Assembly (NCBI RefSeq): GCF_927798175.1
Contig: NZ_CAKMMP010000003.1
Location: 1-64,000, forward strand
Direction: 5' to 3'
From: Paenibacillus sp. JJ-223
Lineage (GTDB): Bacteria > Bacillota > Bacilli > Paenibacillales > Paenibacillaceae
Length of the DNA stretch: 64,000 nucleotides
Shown: positions 33,581 through 42,417 of the stretch, piece after piece
Numbering within the stretch: the first letter of the stretch is position 1
Layout: the number at the start of each line of letters is the position of its first letter
Notes under the pieces: model-generated
The model's database searches: none
Told to the model about the DNA's origin: nothing
Seen by the model: the letters and a program-made list of their open reading frames with translations, nothing else
Program-made: the position numbers and the translations under genes

Positions 33581-34403
33581 TCGTTTGCGCGTATGGGACG
33601 CGAAGAGCGGACACGTCATCGTGCACGACAGTTCTTTCCGGCTGGCCGCCGGAGAATGCCTGGCCATTGTGGGCGAGAGCGGCAGCGGCAAGTCGATGAC
33701 CTGCCGCTCGATCCTGAGGCTCCATGATCCGTCCATTCGGCAATCCGGTGAGATCCGTTTTCAAGGCGAAGGCTTGTCTGACCTGCCGGAGAGGGACATG
33801 AGAGAGCGAAGGGGGAAACGCATCAGCCTGGTCATGCAGAATGGCATGAATGCCTTCGATCCGTCCTGCAAAGTTCGCGTTCATTTCAGGGAAACGCTGG
33901 GGCGGCACATGGGCTGGACGCGCAGGCAAGTCGATGAACGGGCGGAAATCGCCCTGGCGCAGGTCCAACTGCGGCCTGCCAAGGACGTTCTGAATAAATA
34001 CCCTCATGAGCTTTCGGGAGGCATGCTGCAGCGTCTGATGATTGGGCTATCCCTGCTGCTGGAACCGGAGTTGATCATCGCGGACGAACCGACAACCGCG
34101 CTGGACGCCCTTTCCCAATATGAGGTGCTGGTGCAGCTCCGACAATTGAAGGCGCGCATCGGCTGCGCGATGCTGCTGATCTCGCATGATCTGGGTGTGG
34201 TGCGCACGATGGCTGACCGGATTTTGGTGATGAGACAAGGAAGAATCGTGGAGGAAGGGGATGCCGGGAATGTGCTGTCTCATCCGCGCCATCCTTATAC
34301 GCAGCATCTGATTCATACCCGGCGCCAGCTCACGGAACCGTTCAAAGCGATGTTGGAGGAGGGCGGATATGCTGAGCATGAACGGCGTCGAAAAGTATTA
34401 TAG
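33561..34403 (+). CDS. cntD: Metal-opine ABC transporter ATPase 1
   Basis: A 280-aa DppD-type ATPase: Walker A GESGSGKS near residue 32, a Q-loop MQNGMNAFDPS, signature HELSGGMLQR, Walker B LIIADEPTTALD, and the H-loop SHDLG. The C-terminal HPRHPYTQHLI tail is that of peptide/nickel ATPases. ATG 33561 sits 10 bases after AAAAGGAG. It overlaps cntC and cntF at its two ends, consistent with coupled translation of the whole importer. Confidence 0.9.
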   Translation: MNMLEVDRLRVWDAKSGHVIVHDSSFRLAAGECLAIVGESGSGKSMTCRSILRLHDPSIRQSGEIRFQGEGLSDLPERDMRERRGKRISLVMQNGMNAFDPSCKVRVHFRETLGRHMGWTRRQVDERAEIALAQVQLRPAKDVLNKYPHELSGGMLQRLMIGLSLLLEPELIIADEPTTALDALSQYEVLVQLRQLKARIGCAMLLISHDLGVVRTMADRILVMRQGRIVEEGDAGNVLSHPRHPYTQHLIHTRRQLTEPFKAMLEEGGYAEHERRRKVL

Positions 34404-35124
34404 TGCTGGGGGAATGTTATTCAGAAAGCGTCAGCACATCTTAAGGGACATCCATCTATCCGTTGCACCAGGCGAGTGCTTGGGAATAATCGGGGAGAGC
34501 GGCAGCGGCAAATCCACGATCGGACGCCTGCTCTTGGGCATCGAACGCCCCGATTCGGGCAAGGTGCTGCTGGAGGGACTGCCCGTCTCCCGCAGGTCCG
34601 TGCGTGCGGGCAGGGTCAGCGCCGTTTTTCAGGACTACACGTCGTCGATCCATCCTTTTTATACGGTGGAACAAGCGTTATGCGAACCGGTCGCAGCCCT
34701 TCCACGGTCAAGCGCATATCGCCAGGAGCTGCCGGAACGTCTGGACTTCTGGCTTGAACAGGTGGGGTTAAGTCCGGCATACCGCAAAAAATATGCGCAT
34801 GAACTGTCCGGCGGCGAGGCCCAGCGCGTCTGTATCGCCCGGGCGGTATTGACCCGGCCGCAATTCGTTGTCATGGATGAGGCGATCAGTTCGCTGGACG
34901 TATCCGTTCAGGCACAGGTGCTCGAGCTGTTGAAACAACTGAAGGAAACGTATGGCATGGGTTATGTTTTCATCACACATGACATTCAGGCGGCGGCCTA
35001 TCTGTGCGAGCGGCTTGTGATACTCAAGTCGGGACGGATTGAAGAAACGGTAGACGTGTCGAAGCTGGGACAGGTTCGGTCCGAATACGCCCGGCGGCTG
35101 TTGGCATCCTCGATCGTGTTATAA
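34369..35124 (+). CDS. cntF: Metal-opine ABC transporter ATPase 2
   Basis: A 251-aa DppF-type ATPase with Walker A GESGSGKST (near residue 44), Q-loop FQDYTSSIHP, signature HELSGGEAQR, and Walker B FVVMDEAISSLD, where Ala replaces the usual Pro-Thr. It overlaps the end of cntD by 35 bases with GGAGG just upstream of its ATG. It completes the two-ATPase importer typical of this class. Confidence 0.9.
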   Translation: MLSMNGVEKYYSAGGMLFRKRQHILRDIHLSVAPGECLGIIGESGSGKSTIGRLLLGIERPDSGKVLLEGLPVSRRSVRAGRVSAVFQDYTSSIHPFYTVEQALCEPVAALPRSSAYRQELPERLDFWLEQVGLSPAYRKKYAHELSGGEAQRVCIARAVLTRPQFVVMDEAISSLDVSVQAQVLELLKQLKETYGMGYVFITHDIQAAAYLCERLVILKSGRIEETVDVSKLGQVRSEYARRLLASSIVL

Positions 35125-35209
35125 GCGGGGCCGCAGGGGATTTCCTTCGAGTCTTGCGCAAAGTCGCAACGGCGCAATCACAGTCAACCATTTTGAAGGA
35201 GGAACATGG

Positions 35210-36385
35210 GTGAATGGAGCTTTAGCTTGGCCTTTCATGCGCCTGTATCTGCTCACGCTGCTCTATTTCAGTGCCAATGCGGTGCTGAACGTCATCATTC
35301 CGCTCCAAGGCGCCGCATGGGACGCAAGCAGCGCGACGGTTGGCCTGATCATGGGCGCGTACATGCTGACCACGATGTTTTTCCGCCCGTGGGCAGGCCG
35401 CATCATTCAGAGGCACGGGGCCGTCAAAATACTTCGTATGATTCTGCTGCTCAACGGAGCAGCTTTGATTTTGTATACATTTACGGGCATTGGCGGCTAT
35501 ATAGCTGCCCGTTCGTTACAGGGCGTGTGCACGGCCTTTTTTTCCATGGCCCTGCAAATCGGCATCATCGAAGCCTTGCCTGACAACGATCGCGCGCAAG
35601 GCATCTCGATGTATTCCCTGTTCAGTTACATTCCCGGCATCATGGTTCCCTTTCTGGCTATTGCCTTGTGGCAAAGCGGAGGCATGCCGTCTTTTTCGGT
35701 GCTTCTGATCGTGATTGCCGTGGCGACGGCGATATTCGGATATACGATTCGCTCGGACCAACAGGAGCACCCTGACAAGAATAGCAAAGCGTTTGGCAGA
35801 GAAACGGAACAACGGAGCATGTGGGGCATGTTCGCTCAGCTGGTGAAGCAGCCTGCACTGCGAACTTGCGGCATGCTGATGTTGTCGGCATCCGTCGTGT
35901 TCGGGGCGGTCACGGCTTTTATGCCGTTATACGCGCAAGAGGTGGACGGGGCCAATGCGGGTGGGTACCTCGGCATACAGGCTGCGGTCGTCGTTGCCGC
36001 CCGGTTGTTCTGGGGGAAAAAGCTGCCTTCCGGGGCACGGTGGAGTGCCCCCTTGATCGTGGGCATGATGACGCTAATCTCCCTTTCGGCCTTGAGCATT
36101 AGTTACGCTGCCGGCGGCGGTGCTGCCTTCTTATATTTGGGGGCAGTGCCGATGGGCATCGCGCAAGCGATTCTTTACCCTGCACTCACCACGCATTTAT
36201 CGTTCGTGCTCCCTGCAGAAGATCGGAATGTGCTGCTTGGCTTGTTCATCGCCACGGCCGATTTGGGCATTTCGCTTGGCGGCATGGTGATGGGAATGGT
36301 GGCGGATGCCGCCAATTATGCCCAAATGTTCATCGTATGTGCCGTGCTCGGTCTGGTCATGCTGCCTGTTGCCTATCGCCGCTGA
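35210..36385 (+). CDS. cntE: Opine-metallophore exporter (MFS)
   Basis: A 391-aa major-facilitator permease with 12 spans, the last gene of the operon. In S. aureus CntE exports the newly made metallophore and is needed to avoid self-poisoning. It starts at GTG 35210 (MNGALAWPFMRLYLLT), with AAGGAGGA six bases upstream; an ATG four bases earlier is in another frame. Motif A is present as RPWAGRIIQRHGAVKI. Gene order KLMABCDFE is the same as in S. aureus. No clear terminator follows; only weak hairpins lie at 36440-36530. Confidence 0.88.
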   Translation: MNGALAWPFMRLYLLTLLYFSANAVLNVIIPLQGAAWDASSATVGLIMGAYMLTTMFFRPWAGRIIQRHGAVKILRMILLLNGAALILYTFTGIGGYIAARSLQGVCTAFFSMALQIGIIEALPDNDRAQGISMYSLFSYIPGIMVPFLAIALWQSGGMPSFSVLLIVIAVATAIFGYTIRSDQQEHPDKNSKAFGRETEQRSMWGMFAQLVKQPALRTCGMLMLSASVVFGAVTAFMPLYAQEVDGANAGGYLGIQAAVVVAARLFWGKKLPSGARWSAPLIVGMMTLISLSALSISYAAGGGAAFLYLGAVPMGIAQAILYPALTTHLSFVLPAEDRNVLLGLFIATADLGISLGGMVMGMVADAANYAQMFIVCAVLGLVMLPVAYRR

Positions 36386-36646
36386 TGTCTTGCGTGCATT
36401 GGAGCGGCAGTATGATTTCATGGTTTGAAAAAACGCTGAAACGTTGAAGGGGTTTGTTTATGAAAGCTGCCTGATATCTGTCGTTTTTTTGATTCTGCAT
36501 CGTCCCGGGCGGATGTCAAATCCCGATCCGATGACTTTTTCGACATGTTCCCGACTTTAGAGACAACCACTTCATGATTGGAGACGTTCATTATATAGAA
36601 AGGAATGGAATATAATGCAAGTCGATTTCTTAGTATGGAGTTGATC
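36386..36646. other. Gap after cntE
   Basis: I see no gene here. A weak CGGAT/ATCCG hairpin before a T-rich tract (about 36505-36535) could end the cnt transcript, but it is not convincing. The end of the gap should hold the promoter of the following lipoprotein gene. Confidence 0.3.
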
Positions 36647-37873
36647 ATGATCGTGGACGAGTCGAAGAATAAACGATGGAAAAAGGCGTTGTGCGGAGCG
36701 GCTGCTCTAGCTCTGGTATTAAACGGTTGTTCGTTGTCCAATGCGAAACCGACTTCGGTGCAGGTAGAAACAGAACGTGAGGTGACCCAGCCCGAGACGA
36801 GAAAGCCTAACGATGCTGCCGTTGATTCGGTCGTTTTAGGCGAGAATAACGGGATCGTTATCACGACGCCGGCCAAGAAAGGGAGCAAGATGCAGCGTGA
36901 AATTACGGTGGATTTGCGGGGAGATGTCCAGAAAACGTTTGTCTGGAACGCCGATATGGACGCGAATCGCCCGCCGACGATTGAGGAAGTTGACGTGAAT
37001 GGGGACGGAGAACGGGAGATTGTCGTAAATATGAATGCCGGCAGGGGAACCGGGATCTCCATCTATGAAATTCATATTCTGAATTCAAACACGCTGGAGG
37101 AACTGGCGGTGGAGGACCCCATCCAAGCGTTAAATAAGAGGGTTATTTCTTCCGTGAAGCATGAGTCCGGGAAAACGTTTGTCCATGCAGAGTTGAACGG
37201 CCAGCATTTGAGCAAGGTGTATGACTATGAAGAGGGAGCTTGGGGAAAAAGGGTCGGTTTTGGCTCCATCGTATATTATGAGGTGGTGGATGGGCGATTG
37301 CGGGCAAAACTCGATGGCCAGGCCTCCATTTCGGAATTTCCGCTGCAGGTTGTGGTCGATTACGGCCATGATCTTCATATCGCGAATGTAGAACTCCATA
37401 GCGCTTACTTTATGGAGACGCCGCTAAACGAGGAAGATATCAACGTCTTGCTGCAGCACTGGCTGCCGAACGATGAGTGGGAGGTCAAACAGACGGATGA
37501 TCAGTATACCGTGACATTCGTCAAAAAAGACCAGGATGCCGAGGCCATGGTGATGAAGGTCAATCCGATGACGGGCACGGTGCATGACAGCACTTCCGGA
37601 AGCCCGCTGAAAAGCCTTGTCAATAAGGATGCGCCAGATCTTGCGAAAATCACGAATGGCACACGGTATCAGGCTGAGCTGTATAAGTTGGCTGGGCCTT
37701 TGCTGGAAGCTGCCGATTTGCAGCCGGTTAACCGGGAATGGATCGAAGGATTCATCGGTGATGGATATTTGTTCGGGCGGGTGCAGCACAACGATCGGCA
37801 ATTCATCATTAAACTGGATGTATTCACCGGGCAATGGGAAGAAATTGAGGATCCATTTGGGGAGTCGCCATGA
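36647..37873 (+). CDS. Predicted lipoprotein of unknown function
   Basis: A protein of about 408 aa with a basic N-terminus, hydrophobic stretch and lipobox LNGC (Cys28). After a Thr/Glu linker there is a calcium-like loop DVNGDGEREIVV of the FG-GAP/VCBS kind, and the C-terminal half has PepSY-like strands (YTVTFVKKDQDAEAMVMKVNPMTG and YLFGRVQHNDRQFIIKLDVFTG). ATG 36647 follows TGGAG; in-frame ATGs at 36605 and 36635 are alternatives. It stands alone between the cnt operon and a convergent gene. I cannot name a function. Confidence 0.7.
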   Translation: MIVDESKNKRWKKALCGAAALALVLNGCSLSNAKPTSVQVETEREVTQPETRKPNDAAVDSVVLGENNGIVITTPAKKGSKMQREITVDLRGDVQKTFVWNADMDANRPPTIEEVDVNGDGEREIVVNMNAGRGTGISIYEIHILNSNTLEELAVEDPIQALNKRVISSVKHESGKTFVHAELNGQHLSKVYDYEEGAWGKRVGFGSIVYYEVVDGRLRAKLDGQASISEFPLQVVVDYGHDLHIANVELHSAYFMETPLNEEDINVLLQHWLPNDEWEVKQTDDQYTVTFVKKDQDAEAMVMKVNPMTGTVHDSTSGSPLKSLVNKDAPDLAKITNGTRYQAELYKLAGPLLEAADLQPVNREWIEGFIGDGYLFGRVQHNDRQFIIKLDVFTGQWEEIEDPFGESP

Positions 37874-37890
37874 TGGCGGCTTTTTGCCGT
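37864..37890 (+). terminator. Terminator overlapping the lipoprotein stop codon
   Basis: GTCGCCAT-G-ATGGCGGC is followed by five T residues. The stop codon TGA (37871-37873) lies in the loop/stem itself. Confidence 0.7.
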
Positions 37891-37900
37891 CAAGTGTAAT

Positions 37901-37950
37901 CGTTCCTGCCCTTGGTCAGGAGATGCACTCCAGAGACAAGGACAGGAACG
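37901..37950 (-). terminator. Hairpin between convergent genes
   Basis: CGTTCCTG-C-CCTTG pairs with CAAGG-A-CAGGAACG across a 20-base loop. It lies just beyond the stop of the minus-strand oxidoreductase gene and may end its transcript, although no strong T run follows. Confidence 0.5.
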
Positions 37951-37959
37951 AAGGGAGTG

Positions 37960-38994
37960 TTACTCGAAGCGTTCAATCACGATTTTGCCTGTCATACGGC
38001 CTTCTTCCAATATGGCATGGGCTTTTCGCAGATTGGCTGCGTTGATCGGGGAGTAGATTTTTGCCACCGTAGTCCGCAAACGGCCCTCGTCGACCATGCG
38101 GGAAACTTCGTTTAACAGGTTGTGCTGTTCTATCATATCCGCCGTCTGGAACATCGGTCTGGTGAACATTAGCTCCCAGGCAAACGTTGCGCTTTTGTTT
38201 TTGAGCAAGGTCAGGTCGAGCAGCTCATCCGTCTCCACAATGGAGCAGATCTTCCCTTGCGGGGCAATAGCCTCGGCCATGTTGGCCCAATGCTTCTCCG
38301 TGCTGTTCAGACAAAAAATGTAGTCAACGTGTTCGAAGCCCATCGCTTGAAGCTGGGGAACGAATGGTTCGTAATGGTTGATGATATGGTCGGCTCCCAT
38401 CGATCTGGCCCAGTCGGACGATTCGGGGCGGGAAGCCGTACCGATCACGGTCAATCCGGCGTATTTGGCCAGCTGCGTTGCGATGGAACCGACGCCGCCC
38501 GCCGCGCCGATGATTAGAATCGTTTTGCCTTCGTTGCGCTCTTTGTCTGCGGTTATGTCCAAGCGGTCGAATAGTCCTTCCCATGCGGTAATGGCAGTTA
38601 ACGGCAGAGCGGCTGCATGCGCAAAATCCAGCGTTGCCGGTTTGCTGCCGACGATTCTCTCGTCGACGAGATGGAGCTCGCTATTCCCTCCAGAGCGGGT
38701 AATGCTGCCTGCGTAATAGACTTCATCGCCGGGTTTGAACAGCGAAGATTCCGGTCCGGCTTGCTCGACCACGCCTGCAACGTCCCAGCCGAGCACTCTT
38801 GGCGTGCTTTCGGTCCGATTTTTGGGTGCCCGCACTTTAACGTCGACGGGATTGACGGAGATGGCTTTGACTCGAATCAGCAGATCCCTCCCTGTAGGCA
38901 CAGGTGCATCGATCACCACGTCCAGCAGGCTTTCAGGGTGTTCGATTGGCAAATAGTTCAGTAGTCCAACGGCTTTCATTTGTTTGGTTGACAT
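37960..38994 (-). CDS. Zinc-type alcohol dehydrogenase-like / quinone oxidoreductase (MDR family)
   Basis: A 344-aa medium-chain dehydrogenase/reductase of the YogA-like group (zinc-binding alcohol dehydrogenase family by name). The GroES-like N-terminal part (ISVNPVDVKVR, VLGWDVAGVVEQAG, FKPGDEVYYAG) lacks the catalytic zinc Cys-His set, so it is a zinc-free NADPH:quinone or enone reductase. The nucleotide site is IIGAAGGVGSIATQLAK. A divergent HxlR-type regulator with a palindromic operator lies in front, pointing to induction by electrophiles such as quinones or aldehydes (inference). Confidence 0.85.
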   Translation of the reverse strand: MSTKQMKAVGLLNYLPIEHPESLLDVVIDAPVPTGRDLLIRVKAISVNPVDVKVRAPKNRTESTPRVLGWDVAGVVEQAGPESSLFKPGDEVYYAGSITRSGGNSELHLVDERIVGSKPATLDFAHAAALPLTAITAWEGLFDRLDITADKERNEGKTILIIGAAGGVGSIATQLAKYAGLTVIGTASRPESSDWARSMGADHIINHYEPFVPQLQAMGFEHVDYIFCLNSTEKHWANMAEAIAPQGKICSIVETDELLDLTLLKNKSATFAWELMFTRPMFQTADMIEQHNLLNEVSRMVDEGRLRTTVAKIYSPINAANLRKAHAILEEGRMTGKIVIERFE

Positions 38995-39092
38995 TATGGT
39001 TTCCTCCTCGGATATGCATGTATTATTGATTTATGGTTGTAAATATAACGCATATCAACTACCATGAATAGTACGCACATTAATGTTATGTA

Positions 39093-39108
39093 GTATACAT
39101 TTGTATAC
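39093..39108. promoter_or_regulatory. Palindromic operator between oxidoreductase and HxlR genes
   Basis: GTATACA-TT-TGTATAC is a perfect dyad (7-bp arms) 22 bases before the HxlR start. It is the natural binding site of a dimeric HxlR/YodB-type repressor. Confidence 0.6.
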
Positions 39109-39130
39109 CAATAAAAGAGGAGGCTGCAAA

Positions 39131-39529
39131 ATGCGTGACCGCAAATCCGGATACGGCTATAGCCCGAATGAAGAAGGCTGCCCGGTGGAATATACGTTGG
39201 ACGTCATCGGCGGAAAGTGGAAAGGGGTGCTTTTGTACCATATGATCGAAGGACCCAAACGATTTAATGAATTCCGGAGGATTTGTCCTGCCATTACCCA
39301 AAGAATGTTGACCCTTCAGCTTCGGGAGCTCGAGGAAGATGGCGTCGTGCATCGCGAAGTGTATCAGCAAGTTCCTCCCAAAGTGGAATATTCGCTTTCG
39401 GAATTCGGTCGTACGTTAGTGCCGATCATTACGGAAATGAAAATCTGGGGGGAAAAGTACAAAAAGTTGTCGGGTGCGGCTTCCGAACATGCGGAGTCCG
39501 CTGTGAAGTCGGTGCCTGATTCGATGTAG
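39131..39529 (+). CDS. HxlR-family (YodB/HypR-like) redox-type regulator
   Basis: A 132-aa winged-helix regulator. It has the HxlR hallmark CPVEYTLDVIGGKWKGVLLY near residue 18 with the conserved N-terminal Cys, then ITQRMLTLQLRELEEDGVV and VEYSLSEFGRTL. In YodB, CatR and HypR the equivalent Cys senses diamide, quinones or hypochlorite. AGAGGAGG sits nine bases before ATG 39131; an upstream ATG at 39083 would place the operator inside the coding region. It likely represses itself and the divergent oxidoreductase. Confidence 0.87.
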   Translation: MRDRKSGYGYSPNEEGCPVEYTLDVIGGKWKGVLLYHMIEGPKRFNEFRRICPAITQRMLTLQLRELEEDGVVHREVYQQVPPKVEYSLSEFGRTLVPIITEMKIWGEKYKKLSGAASEHAESAVKSVPDSM

Positions 39530-39668
39530 CGGGTCGGTTTCGCAAAGCTAAAAAGTTAGATCGTAGACGAAGGATGGCTTGTTGAAAAATAAGGCGTTTG
39601 AACTATTTAAATTCCAAATATTTACTTATAATATATAAATGTAAAAATAAAGGAGGAGAGTGTTATAA

Positions 39669-40271
39669 GTGAAAAAAAGTAAATTTATGCTTGTTTTTAT
39701 GAGCATGATGTTGGTCTTGGCCTTCACCGGGCTGGGCCAGACCGAAAGGGCAGCGGCGGCAACGGCACGAACGCCCGTTGTTTTTGTCCACGGTCTAACA
39801 GGTTCGGATAGCAATTTTACGTTCATTGAAAGTTATTTGCGCAGCCAAGGCTGGGCGAAAGACGAATTGTTCGCCATTGATCTGCCGAGCAAACAGGGCA
39901 ACCAACTGTTGAATTCGGCAGCGATCAGCCAATTCGTTGATGACGTGCTGCGCCAAACCGGCCATTCGAAAGTGAACATTGTGGCTCACAGTATGGGCGG
40001 AGCGAACAGTCTGTATTACATATTGAACCGCGGCGGAGCGTCCAAGGTCGACAAGCTTGTAACCCTTGGCGGAGCGAATCGCCTTACGACCAATACCGCG
40101 CCGCAAGGCATTTCGGTGACCTCGATCTATTCCTTGAACGACACGATCGTGTCGCCTGTGCTTTCCCGGCTGGAAGGTGCTACGAACATTCCGGTTTCCC
40201 TCGTGTCCCATGTCGGACTGCTGTTCAACTCGCGGGTGAACGGCTTGATCAAAACCGCTTTGAACGAATAG
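39669..40271 (+). CDS. Secreted triacylglycerol lipase/esterase, LipA type
   Basis: A 200-aa lipase of the small B. subtilis LipA/EstA family (I.4). Signal peptide with cleavage after about residue 31-32 (AAAATA), then PVVFVHGLTGSDSNF. The catalytic triad is visible: Ser108 in AHSMGG, Asp158 in YSLNDTIV, His181 in SHVGLLF. The family trait AHSMG (Ala in the first Gly position) is kept. It starts at GTG 39669 behind AAGGAGGAG. It stands alone with its own terminator and acts outside the cell on short- to medium-chain esters. Confidence 0.92.
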   Translation: MKKSKFMLVFMSMMLVLAFTGLGQTERAAAATARTPVVFVHGLTGSDSNFTFIESYLRSQGWAKDELFAIDLPSKQGNQLLNSAAISQFVDDVLRQTGHSKVNIVAHSMGGANSLYYILNRGGASKVDKLVTLGGANRLTTNTAPQGISVTSIYSLNDTIVSPVLSRLEGATNIPVSLVSHVGLLFNSRVNGLIKTALNE

Positions 40272-40322
40272 TTGAAACTCTACGCACCTAAAGATAAAAA
40301 GCTCTCGCAAATCTCCATGTCC

Positions 40323-40352
40323 AACACGGCTGCTTGAAGCAGTCGTGTTTTT
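40323..40352 (+). terminator. Intrinsic terminator of the lipase gene
   Basis: AACACGGCTGCT / AGCAGTCGTGTT with a TGA loop is followed by more T. The roughly 210 bases from here to the permease start hold no gene. Confidence 0.85.
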
Positions 40353-40564
40353 GCATGTCTTTTTTACATGTCTGCCTGCTCGGTGTCATAACCAACCGAT
40401 ATTCCACCGAATGAACCGATCTTCCAGAACAGGGTGCCCAGGTGAATTGGTTCATGCGGCGGAGGATTGCACGATTGATGCGCAGGTATCGGACCCTTAA
40501 CATGTGAACCACAGAACCAGCTCATCAATCCCATCATCCATTGCAAAAGGGGGCAAAGACAGGT

Positions 40565-41524
40565 ATGGCTGACCGATCGGAAGCATCGACGCCGCACCCC
40601 GGAGTCAGCATTAACCCAAGCATCCGTGAAGGTTACTTGAGGAACATTAGAAAACACTGGATGCTCTATGTCATGATCCTTCCCGGCATTTTGTTTTACA
40701 TCATTTTTAAATACATCCCGCTGGGGGGAAGCGTCATCGCTTTTCAGAATTATCAAATCATGAGGGGGATCTGGAACAGCCCGTGGGTGGGACTGGATAA
40801 TTTCAAGTTCATTTTTACGTATCAGGATTTCTATCACGTTCTCCGCAATACGGCATTGATTGCTTTTTACAAGCTGGTGATCGGCTTTCCTGCTCCGATT
40901 CTGCTGGCACTCCTGTTCAATGAAGTAAGAAAAATGCTCGCCAAACGATTTTTGCAAAGCTTGTTTTATTTGCCGCATTTCTTATCCTGGGTCGTCGTCG
41001 GCGGGATCGTGTTTGAAGTGCTGTCCTCCGGCGGTTTCGTCAACATGGTGAGAGGATGGTTTGGCTTTGAAGCGATTCTGTATATGCAGCAGGAAAAGTA
41101 TTTCCGCTCCATCGTGGTGTTGTCGTCCATATGGAAAGAAGTCGGTTGGGGCACGATCATTTACCTTGCTGCCATCAGCGGCATTGATCCGAACCAATAT
41201 GAAGCGGCCGTGATGGACGGGGCGAACCGATGGAAACAGACGATGTATATTACGCTGCCCGCGCTGTTTCCGACCATTCTGATCCTGTTCCTGTTAAACA
41301 TCGGCAACTTCCTGGAGCTTGGCTTCGACCAGATCTACAACCTGTTGACGCCGATGACGTACTCCGTAGGGGATATCATTGAAACGTATGTATACCGTTC
41401 AGGGGTGCTGCAAGGGCAGTACAGCGTAACGACGGCCATCGGCCTGTTCCAGTCGGTGATCGGTTTCATCCTGCTATGGATTTTCAATCGGCTGGCCAAA
41501 AAATCCGGGGAGGGATTGTGGTGA
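40565..41524 (+). CDS. Sugar ABC transporter permease, LplB type
   Basis: A 319-aa permease of the binding-protein-dependent family, six spans. Visible: YVMILPGILFYIIFKYIPL in span 1 and the coupling loop AISGIDPNQYEAAVMDGANRWKQ-like EAA motif (EAAVMDGA). ATG 40565 is chosen because the family starts near the cytoplasmic helix RKHWMLYVM; TTG 40541 is unlikely. First gene of a polysaccharide-utilisation locus. The importer would move an oligosaccharide released by the downstream hydrolases or external lyases. It lacks its own ATPase, as usual for LplBC systems that share a common MsmX-type ATPase. Confidence 0.88.
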   Translation: MADRSEASTPHPGVSINPSIREGYLRNIRKHWMLYVMILPGILFYIIFKYIPLGGSVIAFQNYQIMRGIWNSPWVGLDNFKFIFTYQDFYHVLRNTALIAFYKLVIGFPAPILLALLFNEVRKMLAKRFLQSLFYLPHFLSWVVVGGIVFEVLSSGGFVNMVRGWFGFEAILYMQQEKYFRSIVVLSSIWKEVGWGTIIYLAAISGIDPNQYEAAVMDGANRWKQTMYITLPALFPTILILFLLNIGNFLELGFDQIYNLLTPMTYSVGDIIETYVYRSGVLQGQYSVTTAIGLFQSVIGFILLWIFNRLAKKSGEGLW

Positions 41525-42393
41525 TGAAGCAGACGTTCGGAGAAAAAAGCTTTCAGGTCTTCAACTACGCCTTTCTTACGGCAGCCGCCCTGACGATGAT
41601 TTTGCCTTTGCTTCAACTGTTGGCGGTTTCGCTCAGTTCGCCGGTTGCAGCCGATTCCCAAGCCGTCTTCCTGTGGCCGGTCGAATTTACGCTGGATTCC
41701 TGGAAACATATTTTGAAAAGCACAGGATTATGGCAGTCGTTTGGCGTAACTGTTTTCATTACGGTAGCAGGTACGGCGCTCAGCATGCTTTTTTCGGTAT
41801 TCACCGCCTTCCCGCTGTCCCGCAAGGAATTTCTGTTCCGGAAACAAGTGATGCTTGGCATCGTGATTACGATGATTTTTAATGCTCCGATGATCCCGTT
41901 TTTTCTGACGGTCAGGGAGCTTGGCATGATGAATTCGCTGTGGTCCTTGATCATTCCCGGGGTGATCGGTACGTTCAACATGGTCATTTTGCGTACGTTT
42001 TTCATGAATTTGCCCAAGGAGCTGGACGATTCCGCCCGAATCGACGGGTGTCATGATTTCCGCATTTTGTTCCAGATCTACCTGCCGCTCTCCAAACCGG
42101 TACTGGCCACGGTCAGCTTGTTCTATGCGGTGGGGTACTGGAATACGTTCCAGCGGGCGGTGCTTTTTATCCGCGATCCAGGGTTATGGCCCTTGCAAAT
42201 GAAGCTGCGTGCGTATTTGACCAGCCCGGAGGAATTGGCTCAGGTGAACATGTTTCTCGGTGATTACAATTTCAATACAACGACGTTGAAGGCAGCAACG
42301 ATTCTTTTTGCAAGCGTTCCCATCATTTTGGTGTATCCTTATTTGCAGAAATATTTCGTGAAAGGATCGCTGTTGGGGTCGCTCAAAGAATAA
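41524..42393 (+). CDS. Sugar ABC transporter permease, LplC/YtcP type
   Basis: A 289-aa partner permease with six spans and coupling loop ELDDSARIDGCHDFRI. ATG 41524 shares its A with the previous stop (TGATG); GGGGAGGG lies nine bases upstream. The typical MxLPLYKPVLAT-like segment appears as IYLPLSKPVLATVSLF. It forms the heterodimeric channel with the preceding protein. Confidence 0.88.
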   Translation: MKQTFGEKSFQVFNYAFLTAAALTMILPLLQLLAVSLSSPVAADSQAVFLWPVEFTLDSWKHILKSTGLWQSFGVTVFITVAGTALSMLFSVFTAFPLSRKEFLFRKQVMLGIVITMIFNAPMIPFFLTVRELGMMNSLWSLIIPGVIGTFNMVILRTFFMNLPKELDDSARIDGCHDFRILFQIYLPLSKPVLATVSLFYAVGYWNTFQRAVLFIRDPGLWPLQMKLRAYLTSPEELAQVNMFLGDYNFNTTTLKAATILFASVPIILVYPYLQKYFVKGSLLGSLKE

Positions 42394-42417
42394 ACGAGGA
42401 TTGAGGGGGACAATTTC

